A stretch of DNA of 64,000 nt from JABMNT01 sp048262255 (GCA_048262255.1 JBLXFH010000001.1:1116001-1180000); one strand, 5' to 3'; positions 6,516 through 16,116 are shown, counted from the stretch's first letter. Numbers and translations are program-made. Notes: a model not told the origin generated them from the letters alone.

Positions 6516-7802
6516 ATGGATCAAATTCGAATTCGCGGCGGCAAACCCCTGCACGGCACTATCCCGATCGGCGGCGCAAAAAATGCCGCCCTGCCGTTGA
6601 TGGCGGCCTGTCTGTTGAGCGAGGAACCGCTGACTCTTTCGAATCTGCCGCATCTGGCCGACATCGCGACCATGAGCCATTTGCTGAGCGAACTGGGCGT
6701 CAATGTCTCCATGAACGGCGCCGCCCCGGGCGGCCATGGTGGGCGGGTTTTCACACTGGATGCGGCGAAAACCACCGATACCATCGCGCCTTATGATCTG
6801 GTCCGCAAAATGCGTGCTTCGGTATTGGTTCTGGGGCCGTTGCTGGCCCGTCAGGGTCGGGCCCGGGTGTCGCTTCCGGGCGGTTGCGCCATCGGCACGC
6901 GGCCGGTCGATCTGCACCTGAAAGCGCTTGAGCAGTTGGGCGCCGAGATCGAACTGGCGGAAGGTTACATCGATGCCCGTGCCGACAATGGCCTGAAGGG
7001 CGGACATGTGGTGTTTCCTATGGTTACGGTGGGCGGCACCGAAAATATCCTGATGGCGGCGACCCTGGCCGAAGGGGAAACGGTGATTGGTAATGCAGCC
7101 CGCGAGCCGGAAGTCGCCGATCTGGCGAAATGCCTGTGCGCCATGGGGGCCAAAATTGAAGGTATCGGCACCGATACGCTGAAGGTGCAGGGGGTGAAAA
7201 AACTCCATAGCGCCAGCCACGACGTGTTGCCGGACCGTATTGAAACCGGCACGTATGCCGTGGCTGCGGCGATCACCGGCGGTGATGTGATTTTGCAGGG
7301 GACACGCATTGATCTGATTGAATCGGTGATCGAGGTTCTCAGCCGCGTGGGGGTCAAGTTTGAAGAGACCGGGACCGGGCTCCGGGTCAGCCGGACCAAT
7401 GGCGCGCTCAAGGGCATTGATCTGATGACCGAGCCGTACCCCGGGTTTCCGACCGACATGCAGGCCCAGTTCATGGCTTTGATGGCTGTCTCCGAAGGGG
7501 CGTCAATGATCACGGAAACGATTTTCGAGAATCGCTTCATGCATGTGCCGGAGCTGCATCGCATGGGCGCCGATGTGAACGTGCAGGGCCGTTCGGCCAT
7601 CGTGCGTGGCAAGTCAAAACTCTCCGGTGCGCCGGTTATGGCAACCGATTTGCGGGCGTCCGTTTCTCTGGTCTTGGCAGGCCTTGCCGCCGAGGGCGAG
7701 ACCTTGGTCAACCGGGTCTATCATCTGGACCGGGGTTATGAGCGGCTCGAGGAAAAGCTCAGTGCCTGCGGTGCCGACATCGAGCGGGTGCGCGAAGGCT
7801 GA
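6516..7802 (+). CDS. murA: UDP-N-acetylglucosamine 1-carboxyvinyltransferase
   Basis: 428 residues. It transfers enolpyruvate from PEP to UDP-GlcNAc, the first committed step of peptidoglycan synthesis in the cytoplasm. Conserved Lys22-Asn23 and the active-site Cys124 in PGGCAIGTRPVDLH are present, so it should be fosfomycin-sensitive by family knowledge. The start is set at the ATG after CGGAG at 6516; a frame beginning 30 bases upstream adds residues not found in the family. Full length, not in an obvious operon with downstream genes, which face the other way. Confidence 0.97.
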   Translation: MDQIRIRGGKPLHGTIPIGGAKNAALPLMAACLLSEEPLTLSNLPHLADIATMSHLLSELGVNVSMNGAAPGGHGGRVFTLDAAKTTDTIAPYDLVRKMRASVLVLGPLLARQGRARVSLPGGCAIGTRPVDLHLKALEQLGAEIELAEGYIDARADNGLKGGHVVFPMVTVGGTENILMAATLAEGETVIGNAAREPEVADLAKCLCAMGAKIEGIGTDTLKVQGVKKLHSASHDVLPDRIETGTYAVAAAITGGDVILQGTRIDLIESVIEVLSRVGVKFEETGTGLRVSRTNGALKGIDLMTEPYPGFPTDMQAQFMALMAVSEGASMITETIFENRFMHVPELHRMGADVNVQGRSAIVRGKSKLSGAPVMATDLRASVSLVLAGLAAEGETLVNRVYHLDRGYERLEEKLSACGADIERVREG

Positions 7803-7870
7803 TGGCGCACGTTTAACCCCGCACGGTTTAAAACCGGTTTGTATGACCCCGGCAGTTGCCGGGACGGTCT

Positions 7871-8194
7871 TTATTTAAGGACCGACATTTCCAGCGGCAC
7901 GACACGGTTACAGATTATGGTCTCGCGGTTGATCAGCTTGGCAACCCGCGGTGCCAGTTGCTCTTTCCAGTGAGAATCTTCGTAAACGGCGGCGTAGAGG
8001 CGCTCGCGGTCGGCTTCGGATTCAAACCGGCGCATCCAGAAGAACACCGTATCGTCTTCCTCACCCTGGAAAACGCCGGCAATGACCATACCCTTGCTCA
8101 CCTGATAGGGCAGGATTTCTGTGTTAAACATTTTTACCCAGTCCGCCATCTTGCCCGGACGCACTTCGTATTGCCGTATTTCATAAAACGCCAT
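7871..8194 (-). CDS. NIPSNAP-family protein
   Basis: 107 residues that read as one dimeric ferredoxin-like alpha/beta-barrel domain of the NIPSNAP type, with an opening MAFYEIRQYEVRPGK strand and a central VFFWMRRFESEADRE motif. No catalytic residues are known for this family in bacteria. It is downstream of infC on the same strand but separated by a terminator, so probably has its own transcript. Cytoplasmic; function unknown. Confidence 0.85.
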   Translation of the reverse strand: MAFYEIRQYEVRPGKMADWVKMFNTEILPYQVSKGMVIAGVFQGEEDDTVFFWMRRFESEADRERLYAAVYEDSHWKEQLAPRVAKLINRETIICNRVVPLEMSVLK

Positions 8195-8244
8195 TTAAAC
8201 CTCCCTGTTTGTTGCTGCGTCTCGGTTGGTGACGCAGGATCCGT

Positions 8245-8278
8245 GAAAAAAGCCCGGCTAAAAAAACCGGGCGTTTTT
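8245..8278 (-). terminator. Rho-independent terminator after infC
   Basis: GCCCGG (8252-8257) pairs with CCGGGC (8267-8272), with A/T runs on both sides, so it can act in either direction; it lies just beyond the infC stop on the minus strand. Confidence 0.75.
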
Positions 8279-8301
8279 AATTAAAAGCTTCGTATCCAGA
8301 T

Positions 8302-8838
8302 TTACCGGGGCGCGACAACCATCGTCATCAGCCGGCCTTCGGTTTTCGGAAACTGTTCAACTTTCGCCACTTCATCGACTTCGTCACGAACCCGGTGCAG
8401 GACCTTCAAGCCCAAATCCTGGTGGGCCATTTCGCGGCCCCGGAAGCGGATAGTCATTTTGACCTTGTCGCCATGTTCCAAAAATTTCAGAACGGCGCGC
8501 ATTTTTACCTGATAATCGTGCTCATCGATACCCGGACGCATCTTGATCTCCTTGACCTCGATGACCTTCTGTTTCTTGCGGGCTTCGTTGGCTTTTTTCT
8601 GTGACTGGTACTTGTACTTGCCGTAATCCAGAATCTTACAGACAGGCGGATTCACATTGGGAGAAATCTCGACCAAATCAAGCCCAACTTCCTGGGCCAT
8701 CTCCATTGCTTCCGGTGTGGAAACAACACCTACCTGTTCTCCGTCGGCATCAATTAAGCGAACTTCGCTTACTTCAATCATTTCATTCACTCGCGGGCCC
8801 TCTCGGGATGGCGACTGCTGCATAGGACGTCGGGCTAT
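8302..8838 (-). CDS. infC: Translation initiation factor IF-3, apparent AUA start
   Basis: IF-3 binds the 30S subunit, prevents premature 50S joining and checks the start codon. The two-domain protein is complete from GPRVNEMI to VVAPR. The first in-frame ATG (8821-8823) has no ribosome site, but AGGAG (8847-8851) is followed after 8 bases by in-frame ATA at 8836-8838, which adds I/M-A-R-R-P before the ATG residue; ARRP-type N-termini are usual in alphaproteobacterial IF-3. Rare AUU/AUC/AUA starts underlie IF-3 autoregulation in other bacteria, so I place the start here (178 residues). It lies downstream of thrS, probably in one operon. Confidence 0.9.
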   Translation of the reverse strand: MARRPMQQSPSREGPRVNEMIEVSEVRLIDADGEQVGVVSTPEAMEMAQEVGLDLVEISPNVNPPVCKILDYGKYKYQSQKKANEARKKQKVIEVKEIKMRPGIDEHDYQVKMRAVLKFLEHGDKVKMTIRFRGREMAHQDLGLKVLHRVRDEVDEVAKVEQFPKTEGRLMTMVVAPR

Positions 8839-8905
8839 TTAAATATCTCCTGTTTCGGTTTGTGAAAAATTTTGCATAAATTACGCCTTAATAGACGCAC
8901 GAAAA

Positions 8906-10825
8906 CTAAGCCCTGTCTGCTGGGCTGATTGCTTCCTCGACAAGTGTAGCAACTGCCTGTTCAAGTGCAAGGATTTCCTGCTCCTTGCCGCCCAATCGGC
9001 GCATGGCCACAGTCTGCTCGTCGGCTTCGCGCTTGCCGACCACCAGAATGACCGGCACTTTGGCGTGGGAATGCTCACGCACTTTATAGTTAATCTTTTC
9101 GTTGCGAACATCCATTTCCGCCTTCAAGCCTGCGGCTTTCAGGGCTTTCAGCACTTTTTCCGCGTAAGCGTCGGCATCGCTGGTGATGGTGGCCACAACC
9201 ACCTGCAATGGCGCCAGCCAGAACGGGAAGCGGCCTGCGTAGTTCTCGATCAGGATACCGATGAACCGCTCGAAAGAGCCGAGAATGGCCCGATGCAACA
9301 TGACGGGGCGGTGTTTTTCACCGTCTTCGGCAATATAATGCGCATCGAGACGTTCAGGCAGAACGAAATCGACCTGCAAGGTGCCGCATTGCCAGTCGCG
9401 GCCAATGGCGTCGCGCAGCACGAACTCCAGCTTCGGTCCATAAAAGGCACCTTCACCGGGGTTCATGACCATATCGACCCCACAGGCCAGCGTCGCATCG
9501 CGCAGCGCTGTCTCGGCCCGGTCCCAGACATCGTCGGAACCGGCGCGTACGTCGGGGCGGTCGGAGAATTTGACGACAAACTCCTCAAAGCCGAAATCCT
9601 TGTAGATTTTCGACAGAAGCTCGATGAAAATTTTGGTCTCGGACTGGATCTGGTCTTCCCGGCAGAAAATATGGGCATCATCCTGGACAAAGGCACGGAC
9701 CCGCATCAGGCCATGTAACGCACCAGAAGGTTCGTTGCGATGGCACGATCCAAACTCGGCCATGCGCAGCGGCAGGTCGCGGTAGCTGGTCTGGCCCTGC
9801 TTGAAAATCTGTACATGACATGGGCAGTTCATGGGTTTGATGGCGAGGATTTTATCCTCGGCTTCGGAAATGAACATGGCTTCGCGGAATTTTTCCCAGT
9901 GCCCGGAAGCTTCCCATAAGGCACGGTCAACCAGTTGCGGGGTGTTCACCTCCACATAGCCGCCAGCGTCCTGCCGTTTGCGCATATAGTCCTGTACCGT
10001 GCGATACAGCGCCCAGCCCTTGGGATGCCAGAATACAGAACCGGCGGCCTGTTCCTGTTGATGGAACAAATTCATTTCACGCCCCAAACGGCGGTGATCG
10101 CGTTTTTCGGCTTCTTCCAGCATGTGCAGGTAAGCGTTCAGTTCCTTGTCATTGCGCCAGGCTGTGCCGTAGACGCGCTGCAGCATCTCGTTGTTGGAAT
10201 CACCGCGCCAATAGGCCCCGGCCAGCTTCATCAACTTGAAGGATTTGCCAATCTTTCCGGTCGACGGCAGGTGCGGGCCGCGGCACAAATCGAACCACTT
10301 GCCCTGGCGGTAAACGCCAATCTCTTCGTCTTTCGGCAGGCCTTCGATGAGTTCCGCCTTGTAGATTTCACCCATCTCGCGAAACGTCTTTATGGCCTCG
10401 TCATAGCTCCAGACTTCACGGACAAACGGGTCATCGCGATCGATGATTTCCGCCATCTTCTTTTCCATGAGCTCCAGATCTTCCGGTGTGAACGGGGTCT
10501 CGCGGGCGAAATCGTAATAAAAGCCGTTTTCGATGGACGGGCCGATGGTCACCTGAGTGCCAGGAAACAGTTCCTGCACGGCTTCCGCCAGCACGTGCGC
10601 CGTATCGTGGCGGATCAGGTCCAGCGCATCGTCATCCTTGAGGGTGACGATGGATACGTCGCAGTTTTCGTTTAGGGTTGTCGACAAATCGCTGAGTTCG
10701 CCGTTGACCCGGATCGCCAGCGCCGCTTTGGCGAGGCCGGGCCCGATATCCGCCGCCAGATCGGCGCCCGTTACCGGGCCATCGAATTGGCGGACACTGC
10801 CGTCGGGGAGCTTTAACGCAACCAT
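8906..10825 (-). CDS. thrS: Threonyl-tRNA synthetase
   Basis: 639 residues, normal length. Domains in order: TGS (1-65), the threonyl/alanyl second additional editing domain with HDTAH, class II catalytic core with MNCPCHVQIF (motif for the zinc Cys), RVRAFVQDDAHIFC and the motif 3 block, and an anticodon-binding C-terminus. The start at 10825 gives the standard MVALKLPDGS N-terminus; the frame continues 48 bases further upstream without support. It charges tRNA-Thr and is followed by infC after 67 bases. Confidence 0.97.
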   Translation of the reverse strand: MVALKLPDGSVRQFDGPVTGADLAADIGPGLAKAALAIRVNGELSDLSTTLNENCDVSIVTLKDDDALDLIRHDTAHVLAEAVQELFPGTQVTIGPSIENGFYYDFARETPFTPEDLELMEKKMAEIIDRDDPFVREVWSYDEAIKTFREMGEIYKAELIEGLPKDEEIGVYRQGKWFDLCRGPHLPSTGKIGKSFKLMKLAGAYWRGDSNNEMLQRVYGTAWRNDKELNAYLHMLEEAEKRDHRRLGREMNLFHQQEQAAGSVFWHPKGWALYRTVQDYMRKRQDAGGYVEVNTPQLVDRALWEASGHWEKFREAMFISEAEDKILAIKPMNCPCHVQIFKQGQTSYRDLPLRMAEFGSCHRNEPSGALHGLMRVRAFVQDDAHIFCREDQIQSETKIFIELLSKIYKDFGFEEFVVKFSDRPDVRAGSDDVWDRAETALRDATLACGVDMVMNPGEGAFYGPKLEFVLRDAIGRDWQCGTLQVDFVLPERLDAHYIAEDGEKHRPVMLHRAILGSFERFIGILIENYAGRFPFWLAPLQVVVATITSDADAYAEKVLKALKAAGLKAEMDVRNEKINYKVREHSHAKVPVILVVGKREADEQTVAMRRLGGKEQEILALEQAVATLVEEAISPADRA

Positions 10826-11112
10826 ATGAATTCTCTGTCCTAAAACCCTGAAAGAAGCCTGGAATTTAGGCATTCCCGGCTCTCTGTCAAGGACGGAGGG
10901 GGGATTGGGCAGGGCAATTAAGTCTGAAGTGGTGCGCTTTCGGTTTCAAGGGTATTGGGAATACGGAAATTCCTGTCAACTGCTGCTTGCCAATGTCGAG
11001 CTGCAGCGCTATAAACCGCGCTTCCGAGCGGTCCGGCAGGGCATGCCCAGCCGCTCTCATGTTGTCCAAAGAGGCCTTTAACCAGGCGCTCTGTATTATA
11101 AAGGAAAACGAA

Positions 11113-11310
11113 ATGCCCAAGCTGAAGACGAAGTCCAGCGCCAAGAAACGGTTCCGGTTGACCGGCACAGGTAAAGTGCGCGCCGCCCCTGCGGGCAAGC
11201 AGCACGGTATGAGTAAACGCTCTCAAAAGATGATCCGTAATTCGCGAGGCACAATGATTTTGTGTGCTGCTGATGCGAAGATGGTTAAATCTTACATGCC
11301 CAACGCCTAG
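11113..11310 (+). CDS. rpmI: 50S ribosomal protein L35
   Basis: 65 residues beginning MPKLKTKSSAKKRF, with the typical Lys/Arg-rich body and KMIRNSRG segment. The start at 11113 follows AAGGA; a longer upstream frame has no family support. First gene of rpmI-rplT-pheS-pheT, transcribed divergently from thrS-infC. Confidence 0.97.
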   Translation: MPKLKTKSSAKKRFRLTGTGKVRAAPAGKQHGMSKRSQKMIRNSRGTMILCAADAKMVKSYMPNA

Positions 11311-11334
11311 TCTCTGAATTAAGGAACCTATCTC

Positions 11335-11700
11335 ATGGCACGAGTCAAACGAGGCGTCACCACTCACGCCCGCCACAAAAAAGTATTAAAGAAGGCCAAG
11401 GGTTACCAAGGCCGTAACAAAAACGTTTTCCGGGCTGCCGTCGAGCGGGTCGAGAAAGCGGGTCAATATGCCTATCGTGACCGTCGCGTCCGCAAGCGGA
11501 CCTTCCGCGGCCTGTGGATCCAGCGTATCAACGCCGGAACCCGCGAGCACGGCCTGACCTATTCACAGTTCATGCATGGCTTGAGCAAAGCGGGCATCGA
11601 CGTTGATCGCAAGATTCTTTCCGATATTGCGATTCACGAACCCGCAGCTTTTAAAGCGTTGGTAGATCAGGCCCAGGCCGCTCTCGCCAAGTCCGCTTAA
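11335..11700 (+). CDS. rplT: 50S ribosomal protein L20
   Basis: 121 residues starting MARVKRGVTTHARHKK, a full-length L20 that binds 23S rRNA early in 50S assembly. It follows rpmI by 24 bases, the usual pair. In E. coli L20 represses its own operon through a structure upstream of rpmI; here infC is on the other strand, so that arrangement cannot be identical. Confidence 0.97.
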   Translation: MARVKRGVTTHARHKKVLKKAKGYQGRNKNVFRAAVERVEKAGQYAYRDRRVRKRTFRGLWIQRINAGTREHGLTYSQFMHGLSKAGIDVDRKILSDIAIHEPAAFKALVDQAQAALAKSA

Positions 11701-11727
11701 GCACTTAACGCTTTTAAGTCTTTGGAA

Positions 11728-11760
11728 AACGGGAGCTGCCCTGGCCGGGCGCTCCCGTTT
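11728..11760 (+). terminator. Hairpin between rplT and pheS (terminator or attenuator)
   Basis: AACGGGAGC pairs with GCTCCCGTT around a GC-rich loop, followed by TGTCATTTTGG. It stands 27 bases before the pheS start, so it would reduce rather than fully separate pheST transcription. The weak T-run makes an attenuator reading possible. Confidence 0.55.
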
Positions 11761-11786
11761 GTCATTTTGGGGAACGGTTACGCACG

Positions 11787-12860
11787 ATGGAAAATTTGGA
11801 TAGCCTGAAATCGGAACTGATAGAGGCGGTCAACGGAGCCGCTGATCTGGCAGCACTGGATCAGACCCGGGTCACGGCTTTGGGTAAAAAAGGCAAGATC
11901 ACGGCGATGATGAAAAACCTGGGTTCCATGGACCCGGAGCAGCGGCGCGCCACCGGCCAGGCCCTGAACGTGATCAAGGACGAAGTGGCGCAGGCTATTG
12001 AAGCGCGCAAGATGAGCCTGGAAGATGCGGCGCTTAATGCTCAATTGGCTGGCGAGACCGTGGATATTTCCTTGCCCGTGCGCCCGGAATTGGAAGGCCG
12101 CATTCACCCGATCAGCCAGACCATTGACGAAATGGTGGCGATTTTGGGTGAAATGGGTATGACCGTCGCCGAAGGACCCAACATCGAAGATGACTGGCAT
12201 AATTTCACAGCGTTGAATATTCCTCTCGACCATCCAGCGCGTCAGGAGCACGATACCTTTTATCTGCCGGGTGATGTGGAGACGCGCAAGGTTCTGCGGA
12301 CCCATACCAGCCCGGTGCAAATCCGCACCATGACCTCCAGCGAACCGCCGTTCCGGATTATTGTGCCGGGCCGCACCTATCGCTGCGATTATGACGCCAC
12401 CCATTCGCCCATGTTTCACCAGATCGAAGGTCTGTGGATTGATGAAAAAACCCACATGGGCCATCTCAAGGGCTGTATCATCGAGTTTTGCCGGGCGTTT
12501 TTCGGCGTAGACGACTTGCCGGTGCGCTTTCGCCCGAGCTATTTTCCGTTCACGGAACCGAGTGCCGAGGTTGATATCGGCTGCATTCGTGAAGGCGGCA
12601 CCTTCCGCATTGGCCGCGGCGACGACTGGATGGAAATTCTCGGTTGCGGCATGGTCAATCCTAACGTGCTTGAAAACTGCGGGATCGATTCCACGAAATA
12701 CCAGGGCTTCGCCTTCGGCATGGGGGTTGAGCGGTTGGCCATGCTGAAATACGGCATTCCCGATCTCCGGACGTTTTATGAATCCGATTTGCGCTGGTTG
12801 CGCCATTACGGGTTCAGTGCTTTGGATGTGCCCAGTATGGTCGGAGGGTTGAACCGATGA
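11787..12860 (+). CDS. pheS: Phenylalanyl-tRNA synthetase alpha subunit
   Basis: 357 residues, full length. N-terminal coiled coil (1-90) that contacts tRNA, then the class II core with motif 2 (YRCDYDATHSPMFHQIEGL) and motif 3 (GFAFGMGVERLAMLKYGI). Together with PheT it forms the alpha2-beta2 enzyme charging tRNA-Phe. Its stop overlaps the pheT start by four bases, so the subunits are translationally coupled. Confidence 0.97.
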   Translation: MENLDSLKSELIEAVNGAADLAALDQTRVTALGKKGKITAMMKNLGSMDPEQRRATGQALNVIKDEVAQAIEARKMSLEDAALNAQLAGETVDISLPVRPELEGRIHPISQTIDEMVAILGEMGMTVAEGPNIEDDWHNFTALNIPLDHPARQEHDTFYLPGDVETRKVLRTHTSPVQIRTMTSSEPPFRIIVPGRTYRCDYDATHSPMFHQIEGLWIDEKTHMGHLKGCIIEFCRAFFGVDDLPVRFRPSYFPFTEPSAEVDIGCIREGGTFRIGRGDDWMEILGCGMVNPNVLENCGIDSTKYQGFAFGMGVERLAMLKYGIPDLRTFYESDLRWLRHYGFSALDVPSMVGGLNR

Positions 12861-15262
12861 AATTCACCGTAGGCTGGCTCAAAGAGCATCTCGATACCCA
12901 GGCTTCGCTGGAGCAGATTGTCGAAAAACTGACCATGGTCGGGCTTGAGGTTGAGAAAGTCACAGACCGGGCCAAGGGGTTGGAAACCTTTGTCGTCGGT
13001 TACGTGGTTGAGGCCAAGCAGCATCCCGATGCGGATCGCCTGCGCGTCTGTCAGGTCGATACCGGCAGCGGCGTGGTGGAACTGGTCTGTGGCGCACCTA
13101 ATGCGCGGACCGGCATGAAGGGCGCATTCGCACCGGGCGGCTCCTACGTCCCCGGCACCGGCATCACTCTCAAGCCGACGGAAATTCGCGGCGTCATGAG
13201 CAATGGCATGTTGTTGTCGGAGCGCGAAATGGGGTTGTCCGATGAGCATGACGGCATTATCGAACTGGACGACAACGCCAAAGTTGGCGATCGGGTGGTT
13301 GATGTCATGGGGCTGGATGATCCGATCATTGAAATCGCCATTACGCCAAACCGCGGTGATTGTCTGGGTGTGCGTGGGATTGCCCGCGACCTGGCTGCAG
13401 CCGGTCTGGGGAGCCTGAAACCGTTGACCAACGGCCCGGTTCCGGGAAATTTCGAAAGCCCGGTCAAGGTGCATTTGAATTTTGACGATGCAACAAAATC
13501 CGCCTGCCCGTATTTTGTCGGTCGTTATATTCGCGGCGTGCAAAACGGCGAAAGTCCCAAGTGGCTAAAGGAAAAATTGCTGGCGGTGGGGCTGCGTCCC
13601 ATATCGGCGCTGGTCGATATCACAAACCTGATCACTATGGACCTGGGTCGCCCGCTGCACGTTTTTGATGTGGCCCACCTTGAAGGCGACGTACAGGCGC
13701 GCCTCGCCAAGCCCGGTGAAAAGCTGATGGCTCTGAACGGCAAGGAATATGAGCTGGACCCGGAGATGTGCGTCATTGCGGACGATAAAAAAGTCGAGGC
13801 GCTCGGCGGGATTATGGGCGGTGAGGACAGCGGCTGCACGGAAACCACCGAAAACGTTTATGTGGAATGCGCCTATTTCGACCCGATCCGCACCGCGACA
13901 ACCGGTCGTAAATTGCAAATCATGTCTGATGCCCGTTACCGCTTCGAACGTGGTGTCGATCCGGCCTTCCTTGAAACCGGTATGGAAATCGCCACCCGCC
14001 TGATCCTCGATCTGTGCGGCGGAGAGCCGTCGGAAGTTGTAACTGCCGGTAGCGAGCCGGACTGGCAGCGCAGCATTTCATTGCGTCCGGAACGCATTCG
14101 CACCCTTGGCGGTGTCGATGTGATACTGGAAGAGATCGAACGCATTCTGATGGTGCTGGGCTTTGGTGTCGAAGGCGATGGCAATCTGTTCAATGTCTCG
14201 ATCCCGTCATGGCGTAGCGATATCGTCGGAGAGGCCTGTCTCGTTGAGGAAGTCGTGCGCATTTACGGCTTCGATAAAATCCCGGCGATTCCTGTTAAAC
14301 CGGACACTGCATTGCCGGAAGTTGCCTTGTTGCCGGATCAGAAACGTCATTCTCAGGCGCGGCGTGTGTTGGCGAAGCGCGGCCTCGTTGAAGCCGTGAC
14401 CTATTCCTTTCTGGCCAATGCCGACGCGGACTTGTTCGGTGGTGTTGCTGATAGCGTCAAGCTGGTCAATCCGATCAGTGCCGATCTTGATGTGATGCGG
14501 CCAAGCCTGTTGCCCAACCTGTTGAACGCCGCCAACCGCAATGCGGCGCGCGGCACCAATGCGGCGCAGATGTTTGAAGTGGGCCCACAGTTTGCCGGTG
14601 ATACGCCGGAAGACCAGATTATCGTTGCCGCCGGCATCCGCAGCAACCGGATTGGAGAAAAACACTGGAGCGCGGCTCCGCGCCCGGTTGATGTGTTTGA
14701 CGCGAAAGCCGACGCCATGGCGGTACTAGAGGATCTGGGCGTTGCCGTAGATAAATTGCAGGCGATTGCCGACGCGCCCGCCTGGTATCATCCAGGCCGG
14801 TCTGGCGCTTTATGCCTCGGGCCAAAAAACAAACTGGCCTATTTTGGTGAAGTGCACCCGGCAGTTCTCAGGCGGATGGGTATCAAGGGCGTGGTCGCGG
14901 CGTTTGAGATTTTCGTCGATTCAATCCCCAAACCGAAAGCCAAAAAATCGGCCGCCAAGCCGCATCTGGAATTGCCGCAGTTGCACACCGTAGAGCGGGA
15001 TTTCGCCTTTGTCGTCAATGATGACGTAGCTGCCAGTGCTATTGTCAATGCGGCGCGCGGTGCCGACAAGGCACTGATCACCGATGTCTCGGTGTTCGAT
15101 GTGTTTGCCGGGGGTAATCTGGGTGAAGGCAAAAAATCGATTGCGATTTCAGTGACCCTGCAGCCGACAGAACAGACTCTGACGGATGCAGAGATTGAGG
15201 CGATTGCCGATAAGATTGTCGCAAACGTTGCCAAGTCAACGGATGGTGTTTTGCGCGGATAG
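12857..15262 (+). CDS. pheT: Phenylalanyl-tRNA synthetase beta subunit
   Basis: 801 residues: N-terminal EMAP/OB tRNA-binding domain (about 40-150), B3/B4 editing region, B5 domain, catalytically inactive class-II-like domain and the C-terminal ferredoxin-like anticodon-binding domain (about 710-800). It completes PheRS and hydrolyses Tyr-tRNA-Phe. Length and domain order are normal. Confidence 0.97.
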   Translation: MKFTVGWLKEHLDTQASLEQIVEKLTMVGLEVEKVTDRAKGLETFVVGYVVEAKQHPDADRLRVCQVDTGSGVVELVCGAPNARTGMKGAFAPGGSYVPGTGITLKPTEIRGVMSNGMLLSEREMGLSDEHDGIIELDDNAKVGDRVVDVMGLDDPIIEIAITPNRGDCLGVRGIARDLAAAGLGSLKPLTNGPVPGNFESPVKVHLNFDDATKSACPYFVGRYIRGVQNGESPKWLKEKLLAVGLRPISALVDITNLITMDLGRPLHVFDVAHLEGDVQARLAKPGEKLMALNGKEYELDPEMCVIADDKKVEALGGIMGGEDSGCTETTENVYVECAYFDPIRTATTGRKLQIMSDARYRFERGVDPAFLETGMEIATRLILDLCGGEPSEVVTAGSEPDWQRSISLRPERIRTLGGVDVILEEIERILMVLGFGVEGDGNLFNVSIPSWRSDIVGEACLVEEVVRIYGFDKIPAIPVKPDTALPEVALLPDQKRHSQARRVLAKRGLVEAVTYSFLANADADLFGGVADSVKLVNPISADLDVMRPSLLPNLLNAANRNAARGTNAAQMFEVGPQFAGDTPEDQIIVAAGIRSNRIGEKHWSAAPRPVDVFDAKADAMAVLEDLGVAVDKLQAIADAPAWYHPGRSGALCLGPKNKLAYFGEVHPAVLRRMGIKGVVAAFEIFVDSIPKPKAKKSAAKPHLELPQLHTVERDFAFVVNDDVAASAIVNAARGADKALITDVSVFDVFAGGNLGEGKKSIAISVTLQPTEQTLTDAEIEAIADKIVANVAKSTDGVLRG

Positions 15263-15306
15263 TCGATTGGGGGCGTATACGCGTCTCTCATAAGAGGAGC
15301 CCATAT

Positions 15307-16116
15307 ATGCGTCCGCTCTCCGAATTTTCCGGCGAAGCCCTGCAATCGGTTCGTTATGTGCTGGCCGATATCGACGACACCATTACGACAGATGGTCGTT
15401 TGACGCCCGCCGCCTATGAAGCCATGGCGCGCCTGCAGGCAGCAGGGTTTAAGGTCATTCCCATCACAGGACGCCCGGCGGGATGGTGCGATCATTTCGC
15501 CCGCATGTGGCCGATCGATGCCGTCGTTGGCGAAAACGGAGCTTTTTATTTCTATTACGATTCTAAGGCCCGCAAATTTCACAAGCGGTTTTTTGCCGAT
15601 GATGAAACCCGGGCAAAAAACCGGGTGCGGCTGGATGAGGTCGCCAAAATCATTTTGCATGCCGTGCCGGGCTGTGCCCTGGCGTCGGACCAGCATTACA
15701 GGGAAGCCGATATCGCCATCGATTTCTGCGAAGATGTGGCGCCGCTGGCGGCGGATCGGATCGACGATATTGTGCGCTTCATGAAAACCCACGGGTTAAC
15801 CGCGAAAGTCAGTTCCATTCACGTCAACGGCTGGATTGGAAACTATGACAAACTGACCATGACCCGGCATCTAATGGCGGATGTTTTTGGCTGCAATATC
15901 GATGATGAAAAGCTCCGCTTTGTCTTTGTTGGCGATTCACCAAATGATCAGCCGATGTTCGGGTTTTTCCCCAATGCCGTTGGCGTCGCCAATTTGCGAA
16001 ATTTCGAGCAGCAACTCGAACAGAAACCGGCCTATGTAACGGAGCGCGCAGCCGGCTCCGGGTTTGTTGAGTTGGCGGACTGGCTGATCGCCGGGCGGTC
16101 GTCAGCCACCGTATAA
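15307..16116 (+). CDS. HAD-IIB family hydrolase (sugar-phosphatase-like)
   Basis: 269 residues. Motif I DIDDT has the nucleophile Asp21 and acid Asp23; motif II ITGR follows, and the GDSPNDQPMF block near the C-terminus supplies the Mg2+ acids. The long cap and the sequence around VVGENGA are typical of HAD-IIB phosphatases such as sucrose-6-phosphate or mannosyl-3-phosphoglycerate phosphatases. The substrate cannot be told; a sucrose-phosphate-synthase-like enzyme is encoded at 58724, which makes a sugar-phosphate ester attractive but unproven. Its end overlaps the convergent cyclase gene by 85 bases. Confidence 0.85.
   Translation: MRPLSEFSGEALQSVRYVLADIDDTITTDGRLTPAAYEAMARLQAAGFKVIPITGRPAGWCDHFARMWPIDAVVGENGAFYFYYDSKARKFHKRFFADDETRAKNRVRLDEVAKIILHAVPGCALASDQHYREADIAIDFCEDVAPLAADRIDDIVRFMKTHGLTAKVSSIHVNGWIGNYDKLTMTRHLMADVFGCNIDDEKLRFVFVGDSPNDQPMFGFFPNAVGVANLRNFEQQLEQKPAYVTERAAGSGFVELADWLIAGRSSATV

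Noticed and set aside
7856..8284. 142-residue plus-strand frame opposite NIPSNAP
   Set aside because: It is antisense to the NIPSNAP gene, which has a coherent family match; no ribosome site or family similarity.
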